Shown here: positions 1 through 10,860 of the stretch, one piece after another | Layout: every line of letters starts with the position of its first letter | Numbering within the stretch: position 1 is the first letter of the stretch | NCBI GenBank assembly: GCA_905221605.1 | Contig: CAJNDS010002035.1 | Span: forward strand, 482,555-546,554 | DNA: 64,000 nt | Reading direction: 5' to 3' | Source of the DNA: Symbiodinium natans | Lineage: Eukaryota > Sar > Dinophyceae > Suessiales > Symbiodiniaceae | Program-made: the position numbers and the translations under genes | The notes under the pieces: generated by a model | What the model was told of the DNA's origin: nothing | Seen by the model: the letters and a program-made list of their open reading frames with translations, nothing else | The model's database searches: none

Positions 1-902
1 GCTCTTGGGCCGTTTTGTTTGTGGGTTTAGGGGGCCTTTTGGCTTTCTGGGTTTTTGTTAGGCCTTTTTTATTTTTTATCGTTTATGGGGTTTAGGGGAG
101 GTTCAGGGCCTTGGGTGGTGAGGGAGAAGGCTTTGCCTCCTGACTAGCGGTTTCAGGGAGTTTGAACTAAGTTGCTATGGTGAGGAAACCGCATGGTTTG
201 CTATACATGCGTATTGCCGGTAGTTTTAGGTTCGCCACTAAGGAAGCCTAACAGCAAGCGACACTTCTTCATGAACAAGTTCGCCTTAGGTTGTCCGGGC
301 TCAGGGCAGCAAGGCCCCAAGACCTACACCAACCTTGAATGAACATGTAGGGTTGTAGGGCCTATAACTTAACCCCAACGCCTAACCCTAAACCCTACTG
401 TACAAACCGGCCTAAACCCTAAGCCCTAAACCCTTAAACCCTACCTTGGCCGTAGGCTGCCGGTCGCGGAGGCAGCAGCGCTGCAGTCTCAGGCCACGCA
501 GGAGCCCTGGGTTAAGCCACATGGGGGTTGGGGGTTTGGGATTTGGGCTTTAGGGTTTATACAAACTGTAGAGGGTTCATGTCCGGGGTGTTGGGCCAAA
601 GTTTTGGGCGAAAGTGTTATCCTGGTCTTGAGAGTTTTGGCTTTATGGTTTAGGGTCTAGACACAAACCCCCAAACCCTGTAACCCCAAGCAGTCCTGAT
701 AAGTGGTACACTTTTCCGCTGTTTCGGGCTTAGCGTTTAGGGCTTAGGGTTTAGGGCTTAGGGTTTGGGGCTCAGGGATTAGTGTTGGAGAAAGCTAGCC
801 TATCACTCGATCCTGTCTCATCCAATTGCCCAGTCCTGCACACACCGTGGCTCCATTTTGTACCGGGCTTTGCGAACTAGGAGCCTGAATCATTAGATTA
901 GA

Positions 903-1099
903 GTTTTGGGGGGTTATCATAGTATAATTTTGAAGTCACCATACGGAATTTTTAGTATAATTAATTACAAAGGGGCCATGAGGGAATATTACTAGTACAA
1001 ATATAAAGGGACCACAAGGGAGTATAATTCGCCCCAAACCCTAAACCCTAAACCCCAAACCCTAAACCCTAAACCCTAAACCGTAATTATTCCGACCCC
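903..1099 (-). mobile_element. MITE-like element (family V) interrupted by a telomere-like array
   Basis: Read on the minus strand, the element starts with GGGGTCGGAATAATTA, as do the plus-strand copies at 1730 and 6479. Its body then carries a block with GTGGTCCCTTTATAT, close to ATGGTCCCTTTATAA in the 1730 copy. Between these two conserved parts lies a CCCTAAA array (about 1033-1082) that the other copies lack. Telomere-like repeats were therefore apparently gained inside an existing short repeat. Confidence 0.5.
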
Positions 1100-1540
1100 A
1101 TGTTGGCAGCATCTGGGCGCTAGGAGCTCGGGTCTTTTCCATCTCCCGCGCTGCTCCTGCGTGAGCGCCAGGCCTGATGCACCTTCTCAGGGGGCTTATG
1201 ATTTATGGGCATCTTAGGGATATGTATATACATATGTGTATATATATATGTGTGTGTGTGTGTGTTTTTGTGTTTTTTGGGGTACTATGATTCCTAAGAA
1301 ACAGTTAAAATTATGACTCTTGCCAGGGTTCCAAGTTCAGCACAGGTATTCCTGGGTGCTTGTCAAGGACCTTGAGTAGTGCAAGTTCGCATAGTTGAAT
1401 TATATAGCAAGCAGCATCGTGTCCTTCTTTGTGGGCTTGTGGTGGCTTCACTGAAGTTCCTTCTCGAGAACCCAGTCATGCTCATGGGCTTAAGGGGTTG
1501 ACGATCGCCTCAAGAGGTGAACTGGGTTTTGGAGTCCTAT

Positions 1541-1630
1541 ACTTGAATACTTTTCTTGGTTCTGGGTTCCCGTTATAGCTACTTATACCGAAGAAGTACA
1601 TACTTTTTTCAGGGTCTAACCCAAAATAGG
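1541..1630 (+). repeat. Short dispersed repeat, family C copy 1
   Basis: This stretch shares the string TTGGTTCTGGGTTCCC, a following TACTT block, a TATACTTTTT-like block and a closing CCAAAATAGG/CCAAAGTAGG with 36371-36465. The two copies lie 35 kb apart and are similar across about 90 bp. No coding content is apparent. Confidence 0.5.
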
Positions 1631-1729
1631 ATGAACATCGGATTCCCTGCCAGGGCGGAGTTTGGCTTAGCGCCTTCCCTCGCTGGCCGATCCTCGGACG
1701 CAGGGTGGGCTTTAACATAGGGGTCGGAA

Positions 1730-1790
1730 TAATTACTAGTAGTGTTCCCCTATGGTCCCTTTATAACTATCCCCCCCCAAAAAAATAATC
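1730..1790 (+). mobile_element. MITE-like element, family V copy 2
   Basis: It begins GGGGTCGGAATAATTACT and contains ATGGTCCCTTTATAA. It shares its left end with 6479-6590 and, inverted, with 903-1099. The right end is lost in a C tract. Confidence 0.45.
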
Positions 1791-3057
1791 TAAAAACTAA
1801 GGCCCCTATACAAACCCAAACCCTAAACTCTAAACCCTTAACCCTAAACCCTAAACCCTGTGCTAATTATGGTTCATGATCCCTGCTTCATGCGAGCGGA
1901 CATATGGAGCCTGAAGCCCTAAGCCCTGAGCCCTAAACTTTGTCATCGTGGGGCAACATTGTACATTTTTAAGGGTATTCAAACAACCCCAAACCCCAAG
2001 CAATAGACCCTAAACCCCAAACCCGAAACCCTAACCCCTAAACCCCAAACCCTAAACCCTAAACCCCAAACCCTAAACCCCAAACCCTAAACCCCAAACC
2101 CTAAACCCCAAACCCTCGAACTCAACTTTCCCAAGGCCGCCAGCGGCCTTTGCCCGACTGAGCGGCATGGTGGAGCCGGGCATCAAAGTCATGGTCAGGC
2201 ACTCAGAGAGTATTCTGCAGGGTTTAGGGTTTAGGTTTAGGGTTTAGGGTTTAGAGTTTAGAGTTTAGGGTTTGGGGGGGGGGGGGGGGGGGGGGGGGGT
2301 TCCGGGTTTCGGGTTTAGGGAGTTTAGGGTTTGGAGTTTAGGCACTCAGAGAGTATTCTACGAGATGGCCCTTATTCCCCTTTTTTAGGGGAGTTTAAGG
2401 AGTTTTGGGTTTAGGGAGTTTTGGGGTTTAGAGTTTAGTATAACGTCGGCCTTTGTTCCCTGATTTTTTCCTTTTGAACCCCCTTTAATCCAAGAATGGT
2501 GCCCTTTAGATTCTTAGGTTACACTTGGGTCTAGTAAATGCACCCTACCGGTACCTAGCGACGATGTCGGAGAGCACATGTCAGCGAGTGCTGGTGCCAG
2601 GATGCCAGTGGTGCGCTGACAGATGACATCCGGCTGGCATCGAACTCAGATGTGGACAGCATTCTCTAAGCCCCCTAATAACCGCATAAGTACAACCTAT
2701 TCTTGGTATGGGAATGAGGTACCCTATAAAATCCCTTAAAGGACCCAATGAACTCCCTTCGGGGGGGGGGGTATCTAGGGTACCTGAGGCGGTCATCGTA
2801 CTCGCAAGCTGCAAACCCTGACTGAGGTGGTGGGTGGTAGCCATCTCACATCCGAGGCCGCAACGCTCTACTGGGTAGTTCTCCAGTGGGTTTCGGGTTT
2901 AGGGTTTAGGGTTTAGGGTTTAGGGTTGGCTAAGGGTGCCGTATTCTGTAGGGGACCCCAAAAAAAATCAGGACACTGTTTTACAGAACTGCCATATGCC
3001 AGTGGCGGGAGGCCACGAATCTGGAGCCCGGCAGTCTAAAAACGCCTTGACTCTTGC

Positions 3058-3109
3058 CCTAAACCCTAAACCCTAAACCCTAAACCCTAAACCCTAAACC
3101 CTAAACCCT
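3058..3109 (-). repeat. Interstitial telomere-like array, CCCTAAA x7
   Basis: About seven near-perfect CCCTAAA units sit in unique sequence. Orientation is opposite to the 3952-4034 array. Confidence 0.9.
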
Positions 3110-3951
3110 GAGCCCGCTGGACACCTAAACTGCTGAACCCCTACTGCCCAACCCCCTCCCGGCCATCGGAACTGCTTCTTGCTGGCATACCAGGAGTGGT
3201 TAAAGCTTCACGGCAATGCTGGAGGCTGGCAGGGCCTCCAAGGGGTGGTTTAAGGCTTGTAGGGCTTTCAAGGAAGGCTCAAGTGGTACAGACTCTTGGT
3301 TTTTGGATGTATTTGGGGCTTAGGACTAATGACTTGAGGGGCTTGGGGCGCGGCGCATAAGGAAAACCCCAAACTTTAGAAACCCGAAGCCCCCATATAG
3401 AGACCCTTTTTGGAGACCCCTTTATCAAAGCCCCCTTTAATAGAAATCCCTAAACCCTGAGCCGAACACCCAAACCCTGCACCCTACACCCCAAAGCCTA
3501 AACCCTAAATGAGTGACCGTTGATTCGCTTTAGTAGGGGACGGACATCAGCTTATGGTTTGGTGGCTCTTGATCTGCAGAACGATAGGGGGCACGCGTTT
3601 TCGATAACCCCAACATGATGAGAAAATGCCCGCGCAGCTGTAGCATGAAATTCGCGGAAGAGCGTCTTAACCTGCAGCACGATATGACACGTAGGAAACG
3701 ATAGCCCTCATATACATGTCCTTCAGCTTAACAAGTAATATTGACCGCTGCTCAAGTCCTAAACCCTAAACCCTAAACCCTATAAACCCTAAACCCTAAA
3801 CCCTATAAACCCTAAACCCTATAAACCCTAAACCCCTAAATTGCCAGGGGGCCTGGGGTCTCGGAGCCTGGCGCTCCGGAGCTCTGGGGCCGCGGGGGCT
3901 CGGAGGGCCCTGGAGGAGCCATTTTTTTTTTGCGGGGGGGGGGGGGGGGGG

Positions 3952-4034
3952 GTTTAGGGTTTAGGGTTTAGGGTTTAGGGTTTAGGGTTTAGGGTTTAGG
4001 GTTTAGGGTTTAGGGTTTAGGGTTTAGGGTTTAG
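3952..4034 (+). repeat. Interstitial telomere-like array, TTTAGGG x11, preceded by a G tract
   Basis: About eleven perfect TTTAGGG units follow directly after a run of G. G homopolymers next to telomere-like units recur in this window (2272, 7398, 22490). Confidence 0.9.
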
Positions 4035-4065
4035 GCGTACCACCATGGCATCATACTGAGTCTGA

Positions 4066-4211
4066 GTGTAGTTTCATGGGCCCTGAATATGGTCCCTAAC
4101 CTCCATTGGAGGGTTCTGATGTATGGGCCGTTAATTTGTATAGGGTATATAAGAGGTATACAAGGGGCCCCCTTTTAAGGGCCCAAAATAAGGGACCATG
4201 TAACTACCCTT
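4066..4211. mobile_element. MITE-like inverted-repeat element, family L copy 1
   Basis: The left end TAGTTTCATGGGCCCT is inverted at the right end as AGGGACCATGTAACTACC. The same ends bound the element at 61379-61571, and a related sequence lies near 17150-17230. The element is about 146 bp with no coding capacity, so it would be a non-autonomous terminal-inverted-repeat element. Confidence 0.6.
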
Positions 4212-4305
4212 AGAATCATACTGTAGCAGTTTGCGTCGGAGGCCTCCCGGCTCACTTTCGGCCGTCCTCCCCATGCTTCTTTAGGGTTTAGGGTTTAGGG
4301 TTCAG

Positions 4306-4342
4306 GAGATGCAAGCAAGTCGCATGAAAGCAGACCTGGTGA
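4306..4342 (+). CDS. PPR motif fragment, upstream exon (partial)
   Basis: The frame gives EMQASRMKADLV and the first base of a Ser codon. This is the second-helix end and loop of a pentatricopeptide repeat, in which an acidic residue followed by Val/Thr-Tyr leads into the next motif. The exon is preceded by TTTAGGGTTCAG, so the apparent 3' splice site is formed directly by a telomere-like repeat. It is followed by a GT donor at 4343, and splicing to 4436 continues the motif in frame. PPR proteins bind single-stranded RNA, usually in organelles. Only a fraction of a protein is visible, so the gene may be a remnant. Confidence 0.6.
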
Positions 4343-4435
4343 GTGCAGCACTCAGTTCATGGTGGCTCTGAACTCCTTTTCTGTCTGCCGGCAGCCGAAT
4401 CCCACAAGTTTACTTTGCAACTTTGAATGACTAAG
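4343..4435 (+). other. 93-bp GT-AG intron in a PPR coding sequence
   Basis: The intron starts GTGCAG and ends CTAAG. Removing it joins codon base A to GT and yields DLVSYNTVLDAFAK, a near-consensus PPR junction and first helix. The intron itself contains stops and no telomere-like repeat. In-frame reconstruction of a known motif is good evidence that the intron was real. Confidence 0.65.
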
Positions 4436-4497
4436 GTTACAACACGGTCCTGGACGCGTTTGCCAAAGAAGCCAACGCAACAGGTGCCCAAGAGGCG
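4436..4497 (+). CDS. PPR motif fragment, downstream exon (partial)
   Basis: The frame reads (S)YNTVLDAFAKEANATGAQEA, a PPR first helix (YNTVLDAFAK) running into the start of the second helix. The expected continuation, a leucine-rich helix and a Pro-Asn/Asp loop, does not follow; the frame reaches TGA shortly after. The exon probably ends near 4497, or the gene is broken here. The next related piece is at 4971. Confidence 0.6.
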
Positions 4498-4767
4498 CCT
4501 GGGTGCAAGTGCTTGGTCTGAAGTCCGAGCAGCGATGCCCTAAACCCTAAACCCTAAACCCTAAACCTTAAACCCGTAACCCTAAACCCTGAACCCTTAA
4601 CTCTGACTCCCCGGGCTGCTTTTGCGCCCATGCTAGTTAGAGCCCGTGCGGATGTCTGCGGAGTTCCGCTTTTGTTGCCGTGCAGATGAGGTGCCATGAA
4701 CCCCGAGCATACCCATAACCTCTGAGCCTCAAGCCCTCAGCACTGTTGTTTTTCCCAAGTTCTTAGA

Positions 4768-4869
4768 TTGGGATGTTCCCCCTTATACCAACAGCCCTTA
4801 ATTGGGATTAGAATAGGGGGCATTTTACTCCGTATTAAGGGACTGCTAGTATAAGGGGGGACATCCCAA
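4768..4869. mobile_element. MITE-like element, family A copy 1
   Basis: It starts TTGGGATGTTCCCCCTTATA and ends with the inverted GGGGGGACATCCCAA. The inner parts also pair (AGGGATTAGAATAGGGGG-like against its complement). The family has seven recognisable copies in this window. CTTAGA occurs on both flanks and could be a remnant of a target-site duplication. Confidence 0.7.
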
Positions 4870-4970
4870 CCCTTAGACCCTAAAGCCTCAACGCAAGAGT
4901 TTGTGTCCTAAACCCTAAGCCCTAAACCCGAAACCCTACACCCTAAACCCTAAACACACCGTGCCGCCAG

Positions 4971-5012
4971 GTCATGGATGAGATGGTGCAGACTAGCGTG
5001 AGGCAGATCCTG
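4971..5012 (+). CDS. Possible PPR helix fragment
   Basis: After GCCGCCAG, a plausible 3' splice site, the frame reads VMDEMVQTSVRQ, resembling a PPR second helix (A..VMDEM...VRP). It lies about 470 bp downstream of the exon ending near 4497 on the same strand. A TTTAGGG array begins at about 5018. The match is short, so this is only a suggestion that the PPR gene at 4306 continues. Confidence 0.3.
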
Positions 5013-5403
5013 GCTCTTGGGTTTAGGGTTTAGGGTTTAGGGTCGTAGAGCCCGCCCTCAAGCTCCTCCTTAGGGGTCGCTACATGAAGATAAGATGGCC
5101 CTTGGATTGAGGGTACGCCCCACAAAGGGGCTGTAGAATTTCGTGAAATACAGTCCAAAAGACCTTAAACCCTGAACCCTTCACCCTAAACCCAGAGAGA
5201 AGTCCGGAGAGAAAAGCCTGCGCTGCAAACCCGCATTGTGCTGCAGAGGCCTGGTGTCATCAGCGGAAGCCCCAGCAATTTTTTTCCGAGCCATGTTGTC
5301 TCGAAAACAAGGGAATTCTAACTTAGACCCCCCCAACTAGTAGGATTCCCTTGCAACTAACAGATACCCCAAGAAGGTACCCCAAGTTCCAAAACCACCA
5401 TAT

Positions 5404-6160
5404 ATGCACATATTATATATATATATATACAAATGCCTCTACTGCACGACGGCTAGAAAGCTCGTGAAAAAGTTTCACTTAGCAGCAGCAATGCCACCAA
5501 AACACAACTTACTGAGAGCAATGGAGGGATCTAGAATGTGTGGTAGGTCTTGGCGGGATAAACGATGGTTTACACGAGAAATACAACCATTTCCTGGCAA
5601 GAGAAAAAGTTCTTCGGACCGGGTCGATCCAAAACCAGCTTTTCACCAGGCAAAAGAATGTTTTGGGTGACAAAGCACCATCGTTGTTGGAGGAAACAAT
5701 GCTGGCATTTTCAAGAATTAACATGGGTTTCTGTAACTCTGAAACTGGTTCAATCATTTTTGATCCGAGAAAGAGATGGTACTTCTCTTGGAAACTAACA
5801 TTTTCCCTAATAAGAAGATGGTTTTCTCATCCAACGCCATTGTTGCTCTCGGGACCGGGTCGAGCCAAAACCATCTTTATACTGTTTCTCATAAGAGCCA
5901 TCTGTTTTCCAAATGCCTCCTTTTTTCCGGAAAAGTTGTTTGTTTTTGGTTGTCTCGCAAAAGGGTGTACGACCTTGTGTCCAAGGAAAGACGGCATTCC
6001 TCATGAAACCTTTTTTTCCCACGTGCTTTCTTATCCGAAACCATTTTTCCCTCGTGAAAAGTTTTTTGTTTTCTGTAGACGGGCCGGTCCGACTTGTTAT
6101 CATTTGGGGCTAGGTTTTCCTTTCAAATTTGGGCCCAGTTATTTTCATTGAACCAACAAG
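5404..6160. other. AT-rich island with internal direct repeat and overlapping open frames
   Basis: Composition shifts to AT-rich and no telomere-like units occur. Several frames stay open on both strands, the longest at 5540-6151 on plus (203 codons). Their products are rich in Phe, Lys and Arg and match no family I know. A segment around CGGACCGGGTCGATCCAAAA (5615-5640) recurs at about 5850-5877, so the open frames may reflect an old tandem duplication rather than a gene. An AT dinucleotide tract lies at 5413-5430. Confidence 0.4.
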
Positions 6161-6478
6161 ATGTATCGTATCTAAACTTTAAGATGGTCTCATCAATGAA
6201 CAGCGCTCACAGGAGTAGACTCTTACGTTGATATACTTTATTATGGCGGTTATATTCTACTTAATGCATCACATGCTACACACACATATACATATATATA
6301 TATATATGTATATACATATGTATTTGTATATGTATATGTATATATATATATATCCATAGCTGTGTTTCACGTTTTTGGGGGAGGCGTGGGGACTGGAAGG
6401 GGAGTTTTGGCTTGAGGTGCAATTGCTTTTCCTAGGGATGTCTCGCATGGACAAGCCAGGGCGTCGCCACCAGATATC

Positions 6479-6590
6479 GGGGTCGGAATAAGTAGTTACG
6501 AATGGTATTCCCTTTTTATGGGTCCCTTCGTAACTCCACTGTAAGATAACTCCCAAAACCCTTTCCCAGTTATTAAGGCCCCTACATCAC
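6479..6590 (+). mobile_element. MITE-like element, family V copy 3
   Basis: It begins GGGGTCGGAATAAGTAGTTA and contains TGGGTCCCTTCGTAACTC. It is diverged from the copies at 1730 and 903-1099. A TATATACATATG microsatellite (about 6285-6355) lies just upstream. Confidence 0.4.
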
Positions 6591-6599
6591 TTGTAGTGC

Positions 6600-8576
6600 G
6601 CCAGCTCTGGCTGTAGGCTACACCATCCTCATCGAGGCCCACGCGCGCGCAGGCGAGCCGCGATACAGCAGGGTGGGCTTTTGGTTAGGGTTTAGGGTTT
6701 AGGGTTTAGGGTGTAGGGTTTGGTTTTTGTTTTGTAGGGTTTAGGGTTTGGGGTTTAGGATTTAGGGCTCATGATTCTCACAACCCACCCTTTCGGCTAC
6801 TATTTGCCCAAGAACTCCCCCAAAAATATTAGGGAGATTCATCCTTACACAAACAATCCAGGGATTGTTTGCTGCTATTTTTTGTGCGGGTTCTTAAAGC
6901 AAGAGTAGTACATGGCCTCTTTAAGGGATGATGGAGGGGTATTCAAGGCCATCCTGGTAGATCCAGGAGCGATTCTTACGCGCGCAGCGGAGCTGTGGAA
7001 GATGGTCCATAAGGTCAGGCGGACATGCGTCGTACTTCCAAGCAGCTCAGACACCTGAAGCTACAAACCCCTCAAGGCCGAATTTGAACGAAAACCCATA
7101 ACTCTTAACCCTAAACCTGTAACCCTTCACCCTAAACCCTAAATTGCACTGCAAGAGGCATTTACGTTTCCTTTATCATTGGGTGTAATAGGGTCACATT
7201 CAAGAATATAACGTCAGAGGGCTTTTGGTGGGCCTTCCTCGACCAGGTCTAGGCACTCGATGCTTCTGCTTGAACCTCAACCCTAGAAGCCCCAAGCCCT
7301 CGAATTCTTAATCGCGTTTAAGGCCAACAGGGCTTATGGAAGCAGGCGCCTGCAAAACCTGATCGTTTTTTCGGAGGTTTCGGGGTAGGGTAGGGGGTTG
7401 GGGGGGGGGGGGGGGGGTAAGAATGTTCCGGCCGACCTTAGCCCTGAACCGAAACAGAACATGTCATATGTTGTACTAAAAGAGGCAAAATTCTGTAAAT
7501 GCCAGTGTTTCGGGCATGGTCGTCATGAATGGGCATTGCCAAACCCCCCAAGATACAAAGAAAGACAGACAGAACGAACCATGGCATAGAAAGAAAGAAA
7601 AAAGAAGGAACGAAGGACACAATAAAATAACGACATAAAGAAACCATGCACAGAAAGAAATACATGATATGAATGACAGCATAAAGACAAACAGAACGAC
7701 ATGACTTGAAAAAGCCATTCAGGAAGAAGGAGCCAACAACAGAAAGACCCGAAGACAGACCATAATGCATATATAATGATGAAGGTACAGAGTAAAGCAC
7801 TGTTATTCACAGTGTTTTTTGCCTTTGTGAGCGTCTTTGTACTACACCCCAAACACAAACTCACGCCCAAGCATTCCAAACTCTTTCGATACCCCTATGC
7901 TTTGGTTTAGAGGTGCCAGCTGCCAACGGCATAAGATTTCATAGAGGCTCTTGCAGCCACTTCTCGAAGAGGAAGCAGTGCGTTGTTGTATGTCACAAAT
8001 GTGAGATTTTTGCATGTTCGGATCAGTAGCGCCATGTGCTGTCGTATTTCCCTAGTGACAGTCTTCGAGGTTCCCGCGCTTTCCTGCCCAGAACCCACGC
8101 GAAAACAATGTGCGCAGCGGCGCGTGTCCAGTTTTTTTGGGCGCCTGCGACCTTATAGGATATCAGGGGGGTATTGTAGAGATTTTTAGGCTTTACGAGC
8201 CTCTTGGGGCTTATACAGGGGCTTTATGGGGCTTGTAGGGCTTGTAAGGTTTATGGGTTTAGCGTTGCGACCCTATAGAGGCGACAAGAAGAGTGAAGTG
8301 CCTTTGCGCGTTGCAATTCTGGAGCCAGAGTGGCTGCGGTTAGGGATTAGGGATTAGGGATTAGGGTTTAGGGTTTCAGAGGTTTAGGGTTTAGGGTTCG
8401 CTCCGACGAAAGTACTCTCGACCGTCAGCCCATGACCGCGGTCAGGGTGCCATGCCCCTAAGCCCTTAAACCAACACTGAAAACCCCAAGAACCCGAACA
8501 CCCTAAACGCCCTAAACGCCCTTAAAGCCTCCTTAAAGCATCCCTAAAGCCTCAATCCCAAACCCCCTGCAACACT
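6600..8576. other. Non-coding stretch, purine-rich tract and telomere-like units
   Basis: No supported gene. It contains TTTAGGG units at about 6684-6765, a G tract at about 7398-7418, a GAAAGA-rich purine stretch at about 7555-7720 whose complement gives a spurious hydrophobic frame, and TTAGGGA variant units near 8341-8365. Confidence 0.6.
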
Positions 8577-8700
8577 TAACCCTAAACCCTAAACCCTAAA
8601 CCCTAAACCCTAAACCCTAAACCCTAAACCCTAAACCCTAAACCCTTAACCCTAACCCTAAACCCTAAACCCTAAACCCTAAACCCTAAACCCTAAACCC
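8577..8700 (-). repeat. Interstitial telomere-like array, CCCTAAA, long
   Basis: About seventeen CCCTAAA units with a few one-base length variants (CCCTAA, CCCTTAA). It is one of the longest arrays in the window. Confidence 0.9.
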
Positions 8701-9471
8701 CGCTGTTCCCAACGTATCGGACAGGAAACAGGGATGCTGCTGAAGAGGCCCAGGGCTCATTTCGTGCGGAACCTCCGGAAGTTGGGTATTTGCACCTGCA
8801 AAAGGGGGTTGTAGGGTGTAGAAGATGGATTTATGGGTTTAGGATTTAGGGTTTAGGATTTAGGGTTTAGGATTTAGGGTATTTGGGGTTAGGGTTTTGG
8901 GTTTAGGGTTTCCATTGGCAATAGGATTGTCGTTGCACAGTGGCCATGGAGTTGGGCAATCAATCGCGCAGCTTTTTTGCAGCAGGGGGCGACGAACATA
9001 TGGACCCCGGCGAGCATCTAGCAATACTAGCTGAGCCCACTTCACACACGGTAACCCTAAACCGTAAACCGTAAACCCTAAACCTTAAACCCTAAACCCT
9101 AAACCCTAGACCCTAGACCCTAAACCCTATCGAACGAAGTGAGACGAGCTGTTTGCGCCATGGGGGCCATTAGCTGCCAAGAGGTAGTTAGCAGCAATAT
9201 GCAGCAATTCAGACTGAGACCTCTACCTCTAACCATATGGGCCATTTCCCAAAATAGGGGTACCCCTTTTTTACCCCTAATAGAAGAGACTCCCCTTAAA
9301 GGGACCTCGAGAAAGGGTACCACTGTTTTCGGAAACCTTCATATTTAGCCCAACCCCGCTGCGGTGCTCACTGTTGCGAGCCATGATTTGTTTCAGCAGC
9401 AGCTGTTGCATGATGGTTCCGCCCTCAGCTTGCTCTAGCCGGACAGCTTCAGGCAAATCAATAGTTCTCTA

Positions 9472-9553
9472 AATTAGGGTCCCTTGGTCCCAAAAATTGT
9501 ACGGCACCCTGAACAGAAGGACGGCAAAAGGGGCCCGAACTTAGAGAACTCCC
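9472..9553. mobile_element. MITE-like element, family B copy 1
   Basis: The left end TAGTTCTCTAAATTAGGGTC is inverted on the right as GGGCCCGAACTTAGAGAACT. The same left end occurs at 19789 and 25112. Confidence 0.6.
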
Positions 9554-9719
9554 CAAACGAAGTACCCTAGTGCCACATGTGGTATGCGATGCCTTGAAAA
9601 TTGTAAAGGACCACGCCGCAAGGCAATCAGCTTTTGAAACCCTAAGCCTGAGTCCGGACCCTTCAAAGTTGGTCGAAATTGGGCTTATTGGAATTGAGCC
9701 CTTTCGTAAAAAAGGACCC

Positions 9720-9960
9720 TGACCCTAAACCAAACCCCAACCCACTGCCCTTCACCCCTTCCCCCCTTCCCACTTCCCCCTTCTCCTTCCCCCTTCCGCC
9801 CCTTGCCCCTTGCCCCTTGCCCCTTGCCCCTTGCCCCTCCCGCACCCACCCACCCACCCACCCGCCCCCGCACCCAAAACAATTCCCTCTAAAACCCTTT
9901 CCCCCTCAGCCCTGAAGCCGGGACCCTGAACCCTAAACCCTAAACCCTAAACCCTAAACC
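9720..9960. repeat. Pyrimidine-rich simple sequence with CCCCTTG repeats
   Basis: A C/T-rich strand contains CCCCTTG units (about 9800-9838), then CCCA units (9844-9860), then CCCTAAA units. The Pro-rich and Gly-rich frames here are by-products of the repeat. Confidence 0.7.
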
Positions 9961-10083
9961 CTAAACCCCAAACCCAAACGTCATTCTCACGTCCTCCCCG
10001 AAATGTTCAAGAGGCCGCTGGCGATGGTGGCCACCCCCGGGTTGTGGAGACCGAGGCAGAGCTACTTGCAAAGTGTTTCCAGC

Positions 10084-10290
10084 AGTTTCGGGTTTTCAGG
10101 GCTTAGGGCTTAGGGTTTAGGGTTTAGCGTTCGGGCTTAGGGCGTAGGTCTTAGGGCTTCGGGCTTAGGGCTTAGGGCTTGGGCTTAGGGCTTAGGGTTT
10201 AGGGCTTAGGGCTTATATAGGGTTTAGGGCCCTAGGGCTTAGGGTTTAGGGTTTAGGGCTTAGGGCTTAGGGCTTAGGGCTTGGGGCATC
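10084..10290 (+). repeat. Mixed TTTAGGG / CTTAGGG variant array
   Basis: Units alternate between TTTAGGG and the variant CTTAGGG, with the variant dominant. Mixed phase and unit lengths suggest local duplication rather than direct telomerase addition. Confidence 0.8.
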
Positions 10291-10299
10291 TCATTGTTG

Positions 10300-10860
10300 A
10301 TATAGTGATGGTTTGTCACCTTTCTTTGGGTTGGCGCCATGATTCCCACTATTCTTCCTGGTTACATTTTTGGTCATCTATGCTGTGATATTTGTGTTTT
10401 TTGTGCTTGATGGTGTTTTTGTGGTTGAGCATTGTTTTTTGGGAATTGGTGTGTTTAGTGAGTATTGTCATTTGCATTGTTCTCCGTTTGTTGCTCTTTT
10501 TGTTTACGTTTTTTTTTTCGAGCTTAAAGGATTACATGCATTTGAAGTTGTATTTGTTTTAGAAGGCTTGATTACTACACATGGTGTGACGCATAGTATT
10601 ATTTGTGCTGATGTTGCGAATAGGTTCTGAGGCAAACCATAAAAATTTCCTCTGCCATCATAGTCGTCCTTATCCTCCTCCTCCTCCTCCTCCTCCTCCT
10701 CCTCCTCCTCCTCCTCCTCGTCCTCGTCAACATCCTCATCGTCATCGGGATCGTCGTACTCATCATCACGGTCATTAATTACCACCACTGTAACCACTGT
10801 CGTTATCACCGTTTGTTTGTTAGCTTGCACCCCGCCCCCTTCCCACTATGCCGATGCAGG
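10300..10860. other. T-rich stretch with a TCC trinucleotide tract
   Basis: A 260-bp T/G-rich stretch leaves plus frame 10370-10630 open with a hydrophobic, Phe/Val-rich product. A (TCC)n tract at about 10672-10718 makes a poly-Glu frame on the minus strand. Both look like composition effects and match no family I recognise. Confidence 0.4.

Larger units (their letters stand above)
1..4305. other. Gene-poor region of telomere-like repeats and short inverted-repeat elements
   Basis: I see no convincing gene here. The stretch alternates short unique GC-rich pieces with TTTAGGG/CCCTAAA arrays in both orientations, a G tract of about 27 bases near 2272-2299, another near 3937-3951, and a TATATG/GT microsatellite near 1218-1264. 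Short open frames are not supported by composition or homology. A stretch near 2130-2200 could be read as part of a PPR helix but is too weak to call. Confidence 0.7.

Noticed and set aside
2130-2200. Possible PPR helix reading AFARLSGMVEPGIKV
   Set aside because: Too short, lacks the Tyr-xxx-Leu first-helix pattern nearby, and no splice-like sites support it.
9663-9915. Pro-rich and Gly-Arg-rich frames
   Set aside because: By-products of CCCCTTG and CCCA repeats.
10504-10830. Minus-strand acidic protein with poly-Glu
   Set aside because: The poly-Glu comes from a (TCC)n tract and the rest has no recognisable domain. T-rich composition explains the opposite-strand frame.
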